From Arthrobacter sp. Leaf137 (GTDB lineage: Bacteria; Actinomycetota; Actinomycetes; Actinomycetales; Micrococcaceae), in NCBI RefSeq assembly GCF_001423525.1, contig NZ_LMOI01000019.1:62001-126000 (forward strand): 64,000 nucleotides of DNA, written 5' to 3'. This document shows positions 18,233 to 29,210 of the stretch, one piece after another. The position numbers and the translations under genes are program-made. Every line of letters begins with the position of its first letter. The first letter of the stretch is position 1. Below the pieces are notes generated by a model that made no database searches, was not told the origin of the DNA, and saw only the letters and a list, made by a program, of their open reading frames with translations.

Positions 18233-18847
18233 GTGGCTACTAATCTGACTCCTGCACTGGCCTGGCGCCGCCTGCGCGAAGGCAATGAACGATTCGTCAA
18301 CGGCGAGTCCTCGCATCCGAACCAAAACGCCGACCACCGGTCGTCCCTGGTGGAGACCCAGCACCCGTTCGCTGTCATCTTTGGCTGCTCCGACTCCCGG
18401 CTCGCCGCGGAAATCATCTTCGACGTGGGCCTCGGCGACGTTTTCGTGGTGCGCACCGCCGGTCAGGTCATCGACGACGCCGTGCTGGGCTCGCTCGAGT
18501 ACAGCGTCGGTGTGCTCGGGGTGCCGCTGATCGTGATCCTTGGCCACGACAGCTGCGGAGCGGTCACAGCCACCAAGTCGGCTGTCGAGACCGGCGAGAT
18601 GCCCACCGGCTTCATCCGCGACCTCGTGGAGCGCATCACGCCCTCTGTCCTGACCTCGCTGCGCAACGGCCAGCCGGAGGTCAACGACATGGTGGTGGAG
18701 CACGTCAAGCAGACGTCCCAGCGCCTTGTGGACAGCTCGCGTGTGATTTCCGACGCAATCGAGGAAGGCCGCACTGCGGTCATCGGCCTTTCGTACCGGC
18801 TGGCCGAGGGCCGCGCCGACCTTGTTTCCGGAATCGGCGAGCTCTAG
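18233..18847 (+). CDS. Beta-class carbonic anhydrase
   Basis: A 204-residue zinc enzyme interconverting CO2 and bicarbonate in the cytosol. The catalytic motifs are complete: FGCSDSR (Cys, Asp-Arg dyad) at about residues 50-56 and GHDSCGA (His-x2-Cys) at about 103-109. The N-terminus LAWRRLREGNERFVNG is typical of the family. The start is GTG, consistent with the -10 element seven bases upstream. It may supply bicarbonate for carboxylases such as PurK, but that is only a metabolic inference. A fumarase gene follows with its own promoter. Confidence 0.95.
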   Translation: MATNLTPALAWRRLREGNERFVNGESSHPNQNADHRSSLVETQHPFAVIFGCSDSRLAAEIIFDVGLGDVFVVRTAGQVIDDAVLGSLEYSVGVLGVPLIVILGHDSCGAVTATKSAVETGEMPTGFIRDLVERITPSVLTSLRNGQPEVNDMVVEHVKQTSQRLVDSSRVISDAIEEGRTAVIGLSYRLAEGRADLVSGIGEL

Positions 18848-18942
18848 CAACCAGTGGCGGACCCGTGAGGCGGGTCCCGGGACGGCCGGGCAGGCCGCTC
18901 CGGGGCCCGCTTCACGGTTTTCGATGGGGCGGCCGGGAGCCA

Positions 18943-18954
18943 TAAGCTAGCCCC
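18943..18954 (+). promoter_or_regulatory. -10 element TAAGCT, leaderless arrangement for fumC
   Basis: TAAGCT (18943-18948) plus six bases leads directly to the fumC ATG. No ribosome-binding site is present. Confidence 0.55.
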
Positions 18955-20382
18955 ATGACTTCCACTGAAGAGTTCCGCATTGAACATGACACGATGGGCG
19001 AAGTCCGCGTCCCCGTGAACGCACTGTACCGCGCGCAGACGCAGCGGGCAGTAGAGAATTTCCCCATCTCCGGCAAGACCCTGGAGCGCACCCACATCGA
19101 GGCGCTGGCACAGGTCAAGAAGGCAGCTGCCCAGGCCAACGCAGAACTGGGCGTGCTCGACGGCGAGCTCGCCAAGGCGATTGCCGACGCTGCCGATGAG
19201 GTGGCAGCCGGCAAGTACGACGGCGACTTCCCCATCGACGTCTTCCAGACCGGTTCCGGTACCTCCTCGAACATGAACACCAACGAGGTCCTGGCAGAGC
19301 TGGCCACGCGAGCGCTGAAGGCCGCCGGCAGCGACAAGGTGGTCCACCCCAACGACCACGTCAACGCTTCGCAGTCCTCGAATGACGTGTTCCCCACGTC
19401 CGTTCACGTGGCCGCCACGTCCGCGCTGATCAACGACCTCATCCCCGCCCTCGGCTACCTGGCCGAGTCGTTGGAGCGCAAGGCCGTTGAGTTCAAGGAC
19501 GTCGTCAAGTCCGGCCGTACGCACCTGATGGATGCCACCCCGGTGACCCTGGGCCAGGAGTTCGGCGGCTACGCCGCTCAGGTCCGTTACGGCATCGAAC
19601 GCATCAACGCCGCGCTCCCCCGCGTCGCCGAGGTTCCGCTGGGCGGCACCGCCGTGGGCACCGGCATCAACACCCCCGCCGGGTTCCCGGAGCGGGTTAT
19701 CGAGCTGCTCGCCACGGACACCGGCCTGCCGCTGACAGAGGCCCGGGACCACTTTGAGGCACAGGCCAACCGCGACGGCCTGATCGAGGCGTCCAGCCAG
19801 CTGCGCAACATCGCGATCTCCTTCATGAAGATCAACAACGACCTCCGCTGGATGGGTTCGGGCCCCAACACCGGCCTCGGCGAAATCGCCATCCCGGACC
19901 TGCAGCCCGGCTCCTCCATCATGCCCGGCAAGGTTAACCCGGTCATCTGCGAGGCATCCATCATGGTGGCGGCCCAGGTCATCGGCAACGACACCGCCAT
20001 CGCCTGGTCCGGCACCAACGGCGCTTTCGAGCTCAACGTCGGCATCCCGGTGATGGCCGCCAACCTGCTCGAGTCCATCCGCCTGCTGGCCAACACCAGC
20101 CGCGTGATGGCGGACAAGATGATTGACGGCATCACGGCCAACGTGGAGCGTGCCCGCTTCCTGGCCGAGGCCTCCCCCTCGATCGTCACGCCGCTGAACA
20201 AGTACATCGGTTACGAGAACGCAGCCAAGATCGCCAAGATCGCGGTCAAGGAGGGCCTGACCATCCGCCAGGCCACCGAGAAGCTCGGCTTCGTCGGCGA
20301 AGGCGAAGGCAAGGTCTCCGAGGCCGACCTCGACAAGGCATTGGACGTCACCACCATGACGGCTCCGGCGCACAAGGCCTAA
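18955..20382 (+). CDS. fumC: Class II fumarate hydratase
   Basis: FumC, an iron-independent fumarase of 475 residues, interconverts fumarate and malate in the citric acid cycle. The superfamily signature [11 protein letters not shown] is at about residues 320-330. Also present are [37 protein letters not shown] and [17 protein letters not shown], which carry the substrate-binding and catalytic residues of class II fumarases. The length is normal. It is monocistronic, bounded by a leaderless promoter and a strong hairpin. Confidence 0.97.
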   Translation: MTSTEEFRIEHDTMGEVRVPVNALYRAQTQRAVENFPISGKTLERTHIEALAQVKKAAAQANAELGVLDGELAKAIADAADEVAAGKYDGDFPIDVFQTGSGTSSNMNTNEVLAELATRALKAAGSDKVVHPNDHVNASQSSNDVFPTSVHVAATSALINDLIPALGYLAESLERKAVEFKDVVKSGRTHLMDATPVTLGQEFGGYAAQVRYGIERINAALPRVAEVPLGGTAVGTGINTPAGFPERVIELLATDTGLPLTEARDHFEAQANRDGLIEASSQLRNIAISFMKINNDLRWMGSGPNTGLGEIAIPDLQPGSSIMPGKVNPVICEASIMVAAQVIGNDTAIAWSGTNGAFELNVGIPVMAANLLESIRLLANTSRVMADKMIDGITANVERARFLAEASPSIVTPLNKYIGYENAAKIAKIAVKEGLTIRQATEKLGFVGEGEGKVSEADLDKALDVTTMTAPAHKA

Positions 20383-20395
20383 AGACCTTAGCGCC

Positions 20396-20442
20396 CGACG
20401 GCGGCCGCCCACCTTCCCAGCGAAGGCGGGCGGCCGCCGTCG
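20396..20442 (+). terminator. fumC terminator hairpin
   Basis: Fifteen-base perfect arms at 20396-20410 and 20428-20442 (CGACGGCGGCCGCCC and its complement). An inner CCTT/AAGG stem lies inside the loop. It starts 14 bases after the fumC stop. Confidence 0.8.
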
Positions 20443-20477
20443 TACTTTAAGGCCTTCCCGCCCAACCGCACCAAAAC

Positions 20478-20513
20478 TTGCACCATTGCTCGCTTAGTGC
20501 AAAACTTTACTCT

Positions 20514-20529
<16 letters not shown>
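20478..20529. promoter_or_regulatory. Probable TetR operator with repeated GTGCAA half-sites
   Basis: TTGCAC (20478-20483) and GTGCAA (20497-20502) form an inverted repeat. A second GTGCAA (20524-20529) sits 27 bases further on, inside the first codons of the TetR gene. The pair TTAGTGCAAAAC / ATAGTGCAAATT is a near direct repeat. The position around the regulator start fits autoregulation of the TetR-efflux operon. Confidence 0.6.
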
Positions 20530-22885
<2,356 letters not shown>

Positions 22886-22936
22886 CCGCCGTCGTACGCA
22901 CCGCCGCCGCGCCTGGTCCGGGTGCCGCGGATGAAC

Positions 22937-22978
22937 AACAGGGACGCCGCAATCTTTGGGGGTTGCGGCGTCCCTGTT
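22937..22978. terminator. Bidirectional terminator between efflux and Nudix genes
   Basis: A perfect 16-base inverted repeat, AACAGGGACGCCGCAA (22937-22952) and its complement (22963-22978), with a 10-base loop. It separates two convergent genes. Confidence 0.85.
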
Positions 22979-23015
22979 CCTGTCGGCGGGCTGTCTGGGG
23001 TTTGCGGCCCGGGTC

Positions 23016-23486
23016 TCAGGGCTCGTAGTGGACGGCGTCATGGGGCGCCAGCGCCCGTTCGATGCTCTCCCGGTCCCTCGGCCGGATATCCGGCAGGCCG
23101 TCGAGGGGGAACCAGCCCACGGCAAGGGATTCGTCATCGTTGACCCGGGGCTCACCGGACACATGGCGGCACCGGAACACGATGTCCAGGAAGTCGCACA
23201 CATCCCCGTTGGGGAAGGTGACCGGGCCGGAGACACCAACAGAAACCATGCGCTGGGTCTCTGCCACCACGGCGGTCTCTTCAAAGATCTCCCGCACCAA
23301 CCCGGGGCCCGGGTGCTCCCCCGGATCCAGCAGGCCGGAAATCAGGGCCCACCGGCCGTTGTCAGATCGCTGCCCCAGCAGGATGTGCCCGTCGTCATTG
23401 ACCACCACTCCCCGCACTGCAGGAATCCACAGGGGATCGTGGCCGATTTTTTCACGGAGTTTAAGGATGAATTCGGGCGCTGCCAT
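23016..23486 (-). CDS. Nudix hydrolase
   Basis: A 156-residue Nudix-fold pyrophosphohydrolase. The Nudix box reads GLLDPGEHPGPGLVREIFEE (about residues 51-70), matching G-x5-E-x7-R-E-U-x-E-E; the expected late glycine is replaced (ETAVV). WIPAVRGVVVNDDGHILLGQR precedes it and YEP closes the protein. The substrate cannot be deduced; MutT/ADP-ribose-type activities are possible. The start is supported by a TAGGCT element six bases upstream. It is convergent with the efflux gene. Confidence 0.92.
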   Translation of the reverse strand: MAAPEFILKLREKIGHDPLWIPAVRGVVVNDDGHILLGQRSDNGRWALISGLLDPGEHPGPGLVREIFEETAVVAETQRMVSVGVSGPVTFPNGDVCDFLDIVFRCRHVSGEPRVNDDESLAVGWFPLDGLPDIRPRDRESIERALAPHDAVHYEP

Positions 23487-23498
23487 GGCTTCAGCCTA
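23487..23498 (-). promoter_or_regulatory. -10 element TAGGCT, leaderless arrangement for Nudix gene
   Basis: On the minus strand TAGGCT (23498-23493) is followed by six bases and the ATG at 23486. Confidence 0.5.
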
Positions 23499-23533
23499 GC
23501 CGCCGCACGGCGTGGCCAGACCCTTCGGTGGCG

Positions 23534-24094
23534 TCAGGCGGCAGGCAGCAGGAGCATCGCGGCGGCGGTGCCGGCCAGCATGAACGGGCCGAACGGGATG
23601 GCGGATTTGAGGCTGCCGCGCCGGGTGGCGAGCAGTCCAAGGCTCCACACGCCGCCCAGGAGGAAGGCTGCGAACGTTCCGGCGAACACGTGCCCCCAGC
23701 CAAGGTAGCCCAGGTACATGCCCAGCACACCGGCCAGCTTCACGTCACCGAATCCCATGCCGGGCGGATACAACAGGCGGAGGAGGAAGTAGAACAGCCA
23801 CAGCACCGCTCCCCCGGCGAGGATACGGCCGCCGGGCAGGCCGAAAAGCCTGGCACCGCCGTCGGGTACGGCCGCAGCGTCCGCCCCTGCCACCAGGACC
23901 GTAGCCACCGCAGCGAGCAGGAGCACCCCGGCCACCCCATAGGAGGGGAAAACGATCCGGTTGGGCAGCAGGTGGTGGCGGACGTCGATCACCGTGAGGC
24001 GGACTGCCATCACCGCAAAATAGAGGCATGCCGCCAGCACCAGCCAGAACGCGAGGGGGGTGTCCAGCCACAGGTCGCCGAGTCGTCCGATCAC
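23534..24094 (-). CDS. Prepilin peptidase (A24 family), short form
   Basis: A 186-residue integral membrane aspartic peptidase-like protein. The two catalytic aspartates are visible: LTVIDVRHHLLPNRIVFPSY (first Asp, about residue 37) and GMGFGDVKLAGVLGMYLG (GxGD motif, about residue 118). About six membrane segments are present. The N-terminal methyltransferase domain of full PilD/TadV-type enzymes is absent, as in many actinobacterial A24 proteins. GTG 24094 is chosen because the family match starts there and a TAGCAT element lies seven bases before it. No pilin or Tad genes are in the window, so its substrate is elsewhere. Confidence 0.87.
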   Translation of the reverse strand: MIGRLGDLWLDTPLAFWLVLAACLYFAVMAVRLTVIDVRHHLLPNRIVFPSYGVAGVLLLAAVATVLVAGADAAAVPDGGARLFGLPGGRILAGGAVLWLFYFLLRLLYPPGMGFGDVKLAGVLGMYLGYLGWGHVFAGTFAAFLLGGVWSLGLLATRRGSLKSAIPFGPFMLAGTAAAMLLLPAA

Positions 24095-24107
24095 CCCTCG
24101 GATGCTA
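24095..24107 (-). promoter_or_regulatory. -10 element TAGCAT, leaderless arrangement for prepilin peptidase
   Basis: TAGCAT on the minus strand (24107-24102) plus seven bases leads to the GTG at 24094. It is back to back with the promoter of the divergent gene at 24154. Confidence 0.5.
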
Positions 24108-24141
24108 CTGGAATTCCACTGCCCGCCCCACCGGGTCCGCG

Positions 24142-24153
24142 TAAACTGTGGAT
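24142..24153 (+). promoter_or_regulatory. -10 element TAAACT, leaderless arrangement
   Basis: TAAACT (24142-24147) and six bases precede the ATG at 24154. This favours ATG 24154 over the in-frame GTG at 24148. Confidence 0.55.
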
Positions 24154-24948
24154 ATGTCAGCCTGGGATTCCCGGCGGCGCCCGGACCCCGCCGGCGGCGC
24201 CTCCCCTTCAGATCCCCCCGCCATGTTCCGCAGCCTGTGCCGGTCCTCTCCGTGGAAGTGGCAGTCACTTCGCTTTGAGTACTGGGATGAGCCGTTCGAC
24301 GCAGCACCGGCTCCGGGGGCTTCCCTGGTCCGGGCGTGGCTGCGCCGGCCCGGTGCGCTGCGGCTGGAGAGCCCCGAAGGACTGGTCCTCCACAGCACCA
24401 CGGGAATCAACGATTCCCGTGACGGCCTCTACGTCAGTTCCACCCGCAAGTCCTGGCTCCTCCCGCCCCACCTTGTCTCACCGGTGTACGGCGCGGCCGG
24501 ACTGGTGAAACGGCGTCCGGAGGCAGCGTACGGCGAGCCCGGGTTCGGCAACGGACGGTTCTCCGCTGCACTGGACCCGGTGGAGCTTGCCGGCAGCGCC
24601 CCTGCGCCGCTGGAGTTTCCGGGCAGCAATCCGGTACTGGTGGAGGACGTGCGCACCCTGGACCACGAGGGCAGGCCTGCCATGGAGGCCGTGGTGGTTC
24701 CCACCCCCGCATACCAACCCTGGGATCCGGCGGCTCCCCTGTGCCTTGCCGGCCGCACCCTGATACGGGTGGACCTTGGCACCGGCGTCTGTGTGGCCAG
24801 CCGTTCGCTGGAGCACGACACCGCAGGCTACGGACACTGGCTGCGGATCCTCGGCGTTGACGAATACATGCTGGACGACCTTTTCCTCGCCGAGTCGATG
24901 AACCTCACCGACGTCCGCCGCCACATCAGCTGGGATGTGCCCGCCTGA
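24154..24948 (+). CDS. Uncharacterised actinobacterial protein
   Basis: A 264-residue soluble protein without signal peptide or membrane segment. Beta-rich sequence such as LVRAWLRRPGALRLESPEGLVL and LYVSSTRKSWLLPPHL alternates with acidic helices, and the last third ends LRILGVDEYMLDDLFLAESM. The alternating pattern faintly resembles LolA/RseB-like sheets, but there is no export signal, so I assign no function. The ATG at 24154 is supported by the TAAACT element. It is divergent from the prepilin peptidase and followed by a GNAT gene with its own promoter. Confidence 0.7.
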   Translation: MSAWDSRRRPDPAGGASPSDPPAMFRSLCRSSPWKWQSLRFEYWDEPFDAAPAPGASLVRAWLRRPGALRLESPEGLVLHSTTGINDSRDGLYVSSTRKSWLLPPHLVSPVYGAAGLVKRRPEAAYGEPGFGNGRFSAALDPVELAGSAPAPLEFPGSNPVLVEDVRTLDHEGRPAMEAVVVPTPAYQPWDPAAPLCLAGRTLIRVDLGTGVCVASRSLEHDTAGYGHWLRILGVDEYMLDDLFLAESMNLTDVRRHISWDVPA

Positions 24949-24977
24949 CGTGACGGGCAACGGTGCACGCCATCGGC

Positions 24978-24989
24978 TAGGCTTCGCGG
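24978..24989 (+). promoter_or_regulatory. -10 element TAGGCT, leaderless arrangement for GNAT gene
   Basis: TAGGCT (24978-24983) is followed by six bases and ATG 24990, with no ribosome-binding site. Confidence 0.55.
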
Positions 24990-25637
24990 ATGATTAGCAT
25001 GAGCTCCATCTGGCCGCTGTACGACCTGAAGCTGACCACTCCACGGCTGGAGCTGCGGCCCGTCACTGAACAGGACATCCCGGCAGCCGTCGACGCCGCC
25101 CGCAGCGGCATCCACGAACCCGGCCGGAACCCCTTCAGCACGGCATGGGCAGAGGCTCCCCTGGCGGAAATGGGGCCGCGGATGGCCCAGTGGCAGTGGC
25201 GCCTCCGAGCCGAATGCACCCCGGAGTCCTGGACTCTGCTCCTGGGTATCTGGCACGGGGGGCAGTTCATCGGCTGCCAGGACGTGGGCGCCAAGGACTT
25301 CGCACTGTTGAAGACCGTCTCCACCGGATCATGGCTCAAGCAGTCCGTGCAGGGCCGGGGCCTGGGCGCAGAGATGCGTGCCGCCGTCGTGCTCTGGGCC
25401 TTCGACTGGCTGGGCGCCGACGTGGCCGAATCCGAAGCCGCGGACTGGAACGCGGCTTCCCTCGGCGTCTCCCGCGCCCTCGGCTACGAGCCCAACGGAA
25501 CCACCCGGAAGGCGTGGGGCACGCAGGTGGAGACGGTCCAGAAAGTCCGGGTCACGCCCGAAACCTTCAAGCGCCCCGACTGGACCCTCCAGGTAGAAGG
25601 CCACGAAGCAGCGGCAAAGTTCCTGCACGTCACCTGA
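24990..25637 (+). CDS. GNAT family N-acetyltransferase (RimJ/RimL-like)
   Basis: A 215-residue acetyl-CoA-dependent N-acetyltransferase. The opening LTTPRLELRPVTEQDIPAAVD and the acetyl-CoA loop region VQGRGLGAEMRAAVVLWAFD (Q/R-x-x-G-x-G/A) identify the Acetyltransf_3 / RimJ-RimL type. Later, NAASLGVSRALGYEPNGTT is the usual family end of the core. The substrate (protein N-terminus or small amine) is not predictable. The gene has its own leaderless promoter and is convergent with phoH across an unusual structured spacer. Confidence 0.88.
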   Translation: MISMSSIWPLYDLKLTTPRLELRPVTEQDIPAAVDAARSGIHEPGRNPFSTAWAEAPLAEMGPRMAQWQWRLRAECTPESWTLLLGIWHGGQFIGCQDVGAKDFALLKTVSTGSWLKQSVQGRGLGAEMRAAVVLWAFDWLGADVAESEAADWNAASLGVSRALGYEPNGTTRKAWGTQVETVQKVRVTPETFKRPDWTLQVEGHEAAAKFLHVT

Positions 25638-25866
25638 GTGCAGGCCAGTGGTTCGGTTCGTCCGCCCCGAGTCCTTCGCCGTCGCTTAGACATGTCCCGA
25701 CGCGCTGCTTCGGTCGCTGGGCGACCTGCACACCGCTCTAGTGGGCGATGCGCTCCTATACGAAGGACTCGAACCGGACGTGTGCGCGGGTGCGCCTTCC
25801 GGCAGCGTGCGTCAGAGGCGGGGAACGAGCCAGCACGCAGAGGATGGGGCACCCGCGCACACCCAA
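25638..25866. ncRNA. Structured non-coding spacer with nested inverted repeats
   Basis: A 229-base spacer between convergent GNAT and phoH with no credible gene. It holds an 11-base inverted repeat CGAGTCCTTCG / CGAAGGACTCG (25668-25678 and 25761-25771). A 14-base perfect inverted repeat GTGTGCGCGGGTGC / GCACCCGCGCACAC follows (25780-25793 and 25849-25862). Nested inside that is GCGTGC/GCACGC, with arms starting near 25805 and 25833. On the minus strand this lies directly after the phoH stop, so it could fold as a 3' UTR, a terminator or a small RNA. Which of these it is remains open. Confidence 0.4.
25780..25862. repeat. Long-loop inverted repeat next to phoH
   Basis: Fourteen-base perfect arms with a 55-base loop that itself contains a GCGTGC/GCACGC stem. 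It lies immediately 3' of phoH on the minus strand, so it is probably at least a terminator. Confidence 0.6.
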
Positions 25867-27285
25867 CTACCCCTCTAGGAGTTCCGTTACCAGGGCTGCG
25901 ATCGGGGACCTTTCCGAGCGGGTGAGCGTGATGTGGCCGAAGAGCGGGTGGCCTTTCAGGGTTTCGACGACGGCGGCGACTCCGTCGTGGCGGCCGACGC
26001 GGAGGTTATCCCGCTGGGCGACGTCGTGGGTGAGCACGATCTTCGAGTTCTGGCCGATGCGGCTCATGACTGTCAGCAGGACGTTCTTTTCGAGGGACTG
26101 GGCCTCGTCCACGATGACGAATGCGTCGTGCAGGGAACGGCCGCGGATGTGGGTGAGGGGCATGACCTCGAGCATTCCCCGGTCCATGACTTCCTCCACC
26201 ACTTCCTGGCTGACAAGCGCGCCCAGCGTATCGAAGACGGCCTGGGCCCAGGGGTTCATCTTTTCGGACTCGGAGCCGGGCAGGTAGCCGAGTTCCTGGC
26301 CACCCACGGCGTAGAGGGGGCGGAACACGATGACCTTGCGGTGCTCGCGGCGTTCCAGGACCGCTTCGAGGCCCGCACACAGGGCCAGGGCCGACTTGCC
26401 GGTGCCGGCCCGCCCGCCGATGGAGACGATGCCGACCGAAGGGTCCATCAGCATGTCGATGGCCAGCCGCTGCTCGGCGGACCTGCCGTGAAGTCCAAAC
26501 ACGTCCCGGTCGCCCTTGACAAGGCGGACCTGCTTGTCGGCACCCACCCTGCCCAGGGCGGAGCCCCTGTTGGACAGCAGGACCAGCCCGGTGTTGACCG
26601 GCAGTTCCGCGGCCGCGGGAATGAACACCGGTTCGTGGCCGTAGAGGGTGGAAATCTCCTCCTCGTTGGCCTCGACTTCGGCAACCCCGGTCCAGCCGGA
26701 GTCCTTGACCAGCTCGTTGCGGTACTCATCCGCTGTCAACCCCATCGCTGAGGCCTTGACGCGCATCGGCAGGTCCTTGGACACCACGGTGACGTTCTTG
26801 CCTTCGTTGGCGAGGTTCTTCGCAACGGCGAGGATGCGGCTGTCGTTGTCGCCGCTGCGGAACCCGAGCGGAAGCACCTCGGCGGAGATATGGTTGAGCT
26901 CCACAGTGAGGGTCCCGCCGTCGTCCCCGATGGGGATGGGCTGGTTCAGGCCGCCGTGCTTGACCCGCAGGTCGTCGAGGAGCCGCAGGGCCGTGCGGGC
27001 GAAGTAGCCCAGTTCGGGGTCGTGGCGCTTTGCTTCGAGCTCAGTGATGACCACGATGGGGACGATGACTTCGTGTTCTGCGAACCGCAGCAGCGCCCGG
27101 GGGTCCGAGAGGAGGACGGAGGTGTCGATCACGAAGGTGTGGATCAGGGAATCCCTTCCGGAGACGGCAAAACCGGCCGCAGCATCAGTTGCTGCGCCGG
27201 TTTTTTCAGTGGCTCGCACAGTGCGAGAGGTAGCTGTTCCTGCCTGGCCTGAAAGGACCTCATGCAGTTTTTCAGAAGTAGCCAC
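25867..27285 (-). CDS. PhoH family ATPase with N-terminal PIN domain
   Basis: A 472-residue fusion of a PIN ribonuclease domain and a PhoH ATPase (PhoH2 architecture; in mycobacteria PhoH2 has been described as an RNA helicase/RNase). The PIN acidic residues appear in [12 protein letters not shown] (Asp 54), [12 protein letters not shown] (Glu 82) and [12 protein letters not shown] (Asp 146, 148). The PhoH domain has Walker [11 protein letters not shown] (290-299) and Walker [12 protein letters not shown] (389-399). GTG 27285 is chosen because GGAG lies five bases upstream; the frame continues upstream to 27468 without homology. A structured spacer follows the stop. Confidence 0.92.
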   Translation of the reverse strand: MATSEKLHEVLSGQAGTATSRTVRATEKTGAATDAAAGFAVSGRDSLIHTFVIDTSVLLSDPRALLRFAEHEVIVPIVVITELEAKRHDPELGYFARTALRLLDDLRVKHGGLNQPIPIGDDGGTLTVELNHISAEVLPLGFRSGDNDSRILAVAKNLANEGKNVTVVSKDLPMRVKASAMGLTADEYRNELVKDSGWTGVAEVEANEEEISTLYGHEPVFIPAAAELPVNTGLVLLSNRGSALGRVGADKQVRLVKGDRDVFGLHGRSAEQRLAIDMLMDPSVGIVSIGGRAGTGKSALALCAGLEAVLERREHRKVIVFRPLYAVGGQELGYLPGSESEKMNPWAQAVFDTLGALVSQEVVEEVMDRGMLEVMPLTHIRGRSLHDAFVIVDEAQSLEKNVLLTVMSRIGQNSKIVLTHDVAQRDNLRVGRHDGVAAVVETLKGHPLFGHITLTRSERSPIAALVTELLEG

Positions 27286-27523
27286 ATCGACTCCAGCCCC
27301 GGGCCCCAGCCCGGCCTTGTTATTGGTGAGGCGGCTCGGCCATGAGGCCGGGTCCGGCCTCCCATACAACCGGTGCGATGTTCCGCTCCATGTACTGGCC
27401 TCCCCGATCAGCCGGCGGTTTGCCTGCTGATGGATATAACGTAAATCCACCCCCCGGCATTTCCGCAACCATTACGCGGCGATTCCTGTTGCGGTGTTGT
27501 GAACTCCGGGTGAACCGGGAGTG

Positions 27524-28297
27524 TCAGGAGCCGAAGCGCCGTTGCCGGCCCGCGTAATCCCGCAGTGCCCGCAGGAAGTCGACCTTGCGGAACGCCGGCC
27601 AGAGGGCCTCGCAGAAATAGAACTCGCTGTAGGCGCTCTGCCACATGAGGAACCCGGAGAGCCGCTGCTCGCCGGAGGTGCGGATGACCAGGTCAGGGTC
27701 AGGCTGGCCGCGGGTATAGAGGTACCGCGAGATGTCATCAACGCTGAGTTCATCGGCAAGCTGGTTGATGTCGGCACGCTTGGCCACGGCGTCGTGCAGC
27801 AGTTCACGGACTGCATCCACGATCTCCCGGCGACCGCCGTATCCCACGGCCACGTTGACATGGATCTTTTCGTGGACGGGCGTCCGTGCCGTCAGTTTGT
27901 TCAGGCGCTCGGCAAGGTAGCCGGGAAGCAGTTCCGGCGCCCCCATCGCATGGACGGAAATGTTCTCGTCCTCGTCCAGCCGGTCCAGGGTGTTGGCGAT
28001 GATGCCCATGAGGAGGTCCAGTTCCTCACTGGACCTGTTCATGTTGTCCGTGGACAGCATGTACAGCGTCACCACTTTGACGCCGAGCTCCTGGCACCAG
28101 CCCAGGAACTCATGGATCTTATCCGCGCCCGCCTGATGGCCCTGGCTTGTGGGTGCATTGAACTGCTTGGCCCAGCGACGGTTCCCGTCCACCATCACAC
28201 CGATGTGCCGCGGGATGCGGTCCCGGGAAAGGTCCTTGAGCAGCCGCCGCTCGTAATAGCCGTAGAGGAACCCGGGCAACTCCACGCGTCCACTCAC
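27524..28297 (-). CDS. uppS: Cis-isoprenyl diphosphate synthase (UppS family)
   Basis: A 257-residue Z-isoprenyl transferase that condenses isopentenyl diphosphate onto an allylic primer to make carrier lipid or its short-chain precursor. Motifs are RHIGVMVDGNRRWAKQ (catalytic Asp and Asn), YMLSTDNMNRSSEELDLLM and DLVIRTSGEQRLSGFLMWQ. I use GTG 28297, preceded by GAGGAAG; an upstream ATG at 28327 adds only ten non-homologous residues. Its place beside hemolysin III, mca and greA matches Rv1086, a short-chain (Z-farnesyl) synthase in M. tuberculosis, so chain length is uncertain. Confidence 0.92.
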   Translation of the reverse strand: MSGRVELPGFLYGYYERRLLKDLSRDRIPRHIGVMVDGNRRWAKQFNAPTSQGHQAGADKIHEFLGWCQELGVKVVTLYMLSTDNMNRSSEELDLLMGIIANTLDRLDEDENISVHAMGAPELLPGYLAERLNKLTARTPVHEKIHVNVAVGYGGRREIVDAVRELLHDAVAKRADINQLADELSVDDISRYLYTRGQPDPDLVIRTSGEQRLSGFLMWQSAYSEFYFCEALWPAFRKVDFLRALRDYAGRQRRFGS

Positions 28298-28390
28298 CTG
28301 ACTTCCTCGCTCTTCGTACTTGCACATCCTAGGCTACCGCCCGGGCGGCGCATGCCGGCCGAAGGGGCCCCGGCGCGGGGCTGCAAGCGC

Positions 28391-28408
28391 AGTTACCGAT
28401 GAGTAACT
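28391..28408. promoter_or_regulatory. Inverted repeat AGTTAC-N6-GTAACT
   Basis: Perfect 6-base arms (28391-28396 and 28403-28408) lie between divergent uppS and the hemolysin III gene, roughly at the -35 position of the latter. This fits an operator. Confidence 0.4.
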
Positions 28409-28423
28409 TACCGGAACGTAGGT

Positions 28424-28435
28424 TATTCTGGACTC
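28424..28435 (+). promoter_or_regulatory. -10 element TATTCT, leaderless arrangement
   Basis: TATTCT (28424-28429) plus six bases leads directly to the ATG of the hemolysin III gene. Confidence 0.55.
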
Positions 28436-29176
28436 ATGAACAGCGACTCTTCCGAGGCTCCGCGCACGCCGCAACCGGAGGATGAAAAGCCCGCTCCGCC
28501 GGGAAACACTCCGATGGACGATGCCGCCGTCCGGCTGGCCGAGCTGCTGATGATCAAACCGAAGTGGCGCGGCTGGATCCACACCGTAGCGGCCCCGTTT
28601 GCCCTGGCCGCGGGTATCGTCCTGGTGGTCCTGGCCCCCACCGCCGACCGAAAAATCACGTCGGCCATCTACGCCGCCACTGGCGTGCTGCTGTTCGGCG
28701 TCAGCGCCGTGTATCACCGCGGCAACTGGTCACCGGTGGTGAAGCGGGTCCTGAAGCGGCTCGACCACACCAACATCATGCTGGTCATCGCCGGCAGCTA
28801 CACTCCCCTGGCTTGGACCCTGTTGGAACGGCAGCAGGCCGTCCTCCTGCTCTGGATCATCTGGTCCGGCGCCATCCTGGGGGTATTGTTCCGGCTGCTG
28901 TGGACTGATGCGCCGCGCTGGCTGTACGTGCCCATCTACATTGCGCTGGGATGCGGCGCGCTGTTCTACTTGCCGCAGTTTTTCCAGGCGAGCGTTCCAG
29001 CAGCCATCCTCATCTGCGTGGGCGGCGCGCTCTACATCACGGGGGCTGTGTTCTACGCCCTGAAGAAGCCGAACTTCAGTTACAACCACTTCGGCTTCCA
29101 CGAGCTTTTCCACGCCTTCACGGTCTTTGCCTTCGCCGCCCATTTCACGGCCATCGCCATAGCCGTACTGGGCTGA
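28436..29176 (+). CDS. Hemolysin III / PAQR family membrane protein
   Basis: A 246-residue seven-helix membrane protein of the hemolysin III / TrhA (PAQR) family. About 35 polar residues precede the core. The metal-binding motifs of the family are present: FGVSAVYHRGNW (Ser and His), LDHTNIMLVIAGSYTPLA (Asp-His) and FHELFHAFTVFAFAAHF (paired His). PAQR proteins are putative metal-dependent membrane hydrolases; the bacterial TrhA role in lipid homeostasis is suggested but not proven. The gene order with uppS and mca is conserved in actinobacteria. Confidence 0.92.
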   Translation: MNSDSSEAPRTPQPEDEKPAPPGNTPMDDAAVRLAELLMIKPKWRGWIHTVAAPFALAAGIVLVVLAPTADRKITSAIYAATGVLLFGVSAVYHRGNWSPVVKRVLKRLDHTNIMLVIAGSYTPLAWTLLERQQAVLLLWIIWSGAILGVLFRLLWTDAPRWLYVPIYIALGCGALFYLPQFFQASVPAAILICVGGALYITGAVFYALKKPNFSYNHFGFHELFHAFTVFAFAAHFTAIAIAVLG

Positions 29177-29210
29177 CCGTTACGCCCCGCCAGGGTCCGT
29201 GGGGAAGCGC

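Noticed and set aside
25761..25780. tRNA-like T-arm sequence on the minus strand
   Set aside because: No acceptor, D or anticodon arm could be matched around it, so it is not called as a tRNA; it is noted in the spacer finding.
25638..25925. A 95-codon open frame (plus) and an overlapping minus frame in the phoH spacer
   Set aside because: Arg/Ser/Gly-rich composition, no ribosome site and overlap with inverted repeats make a gene unlikely.
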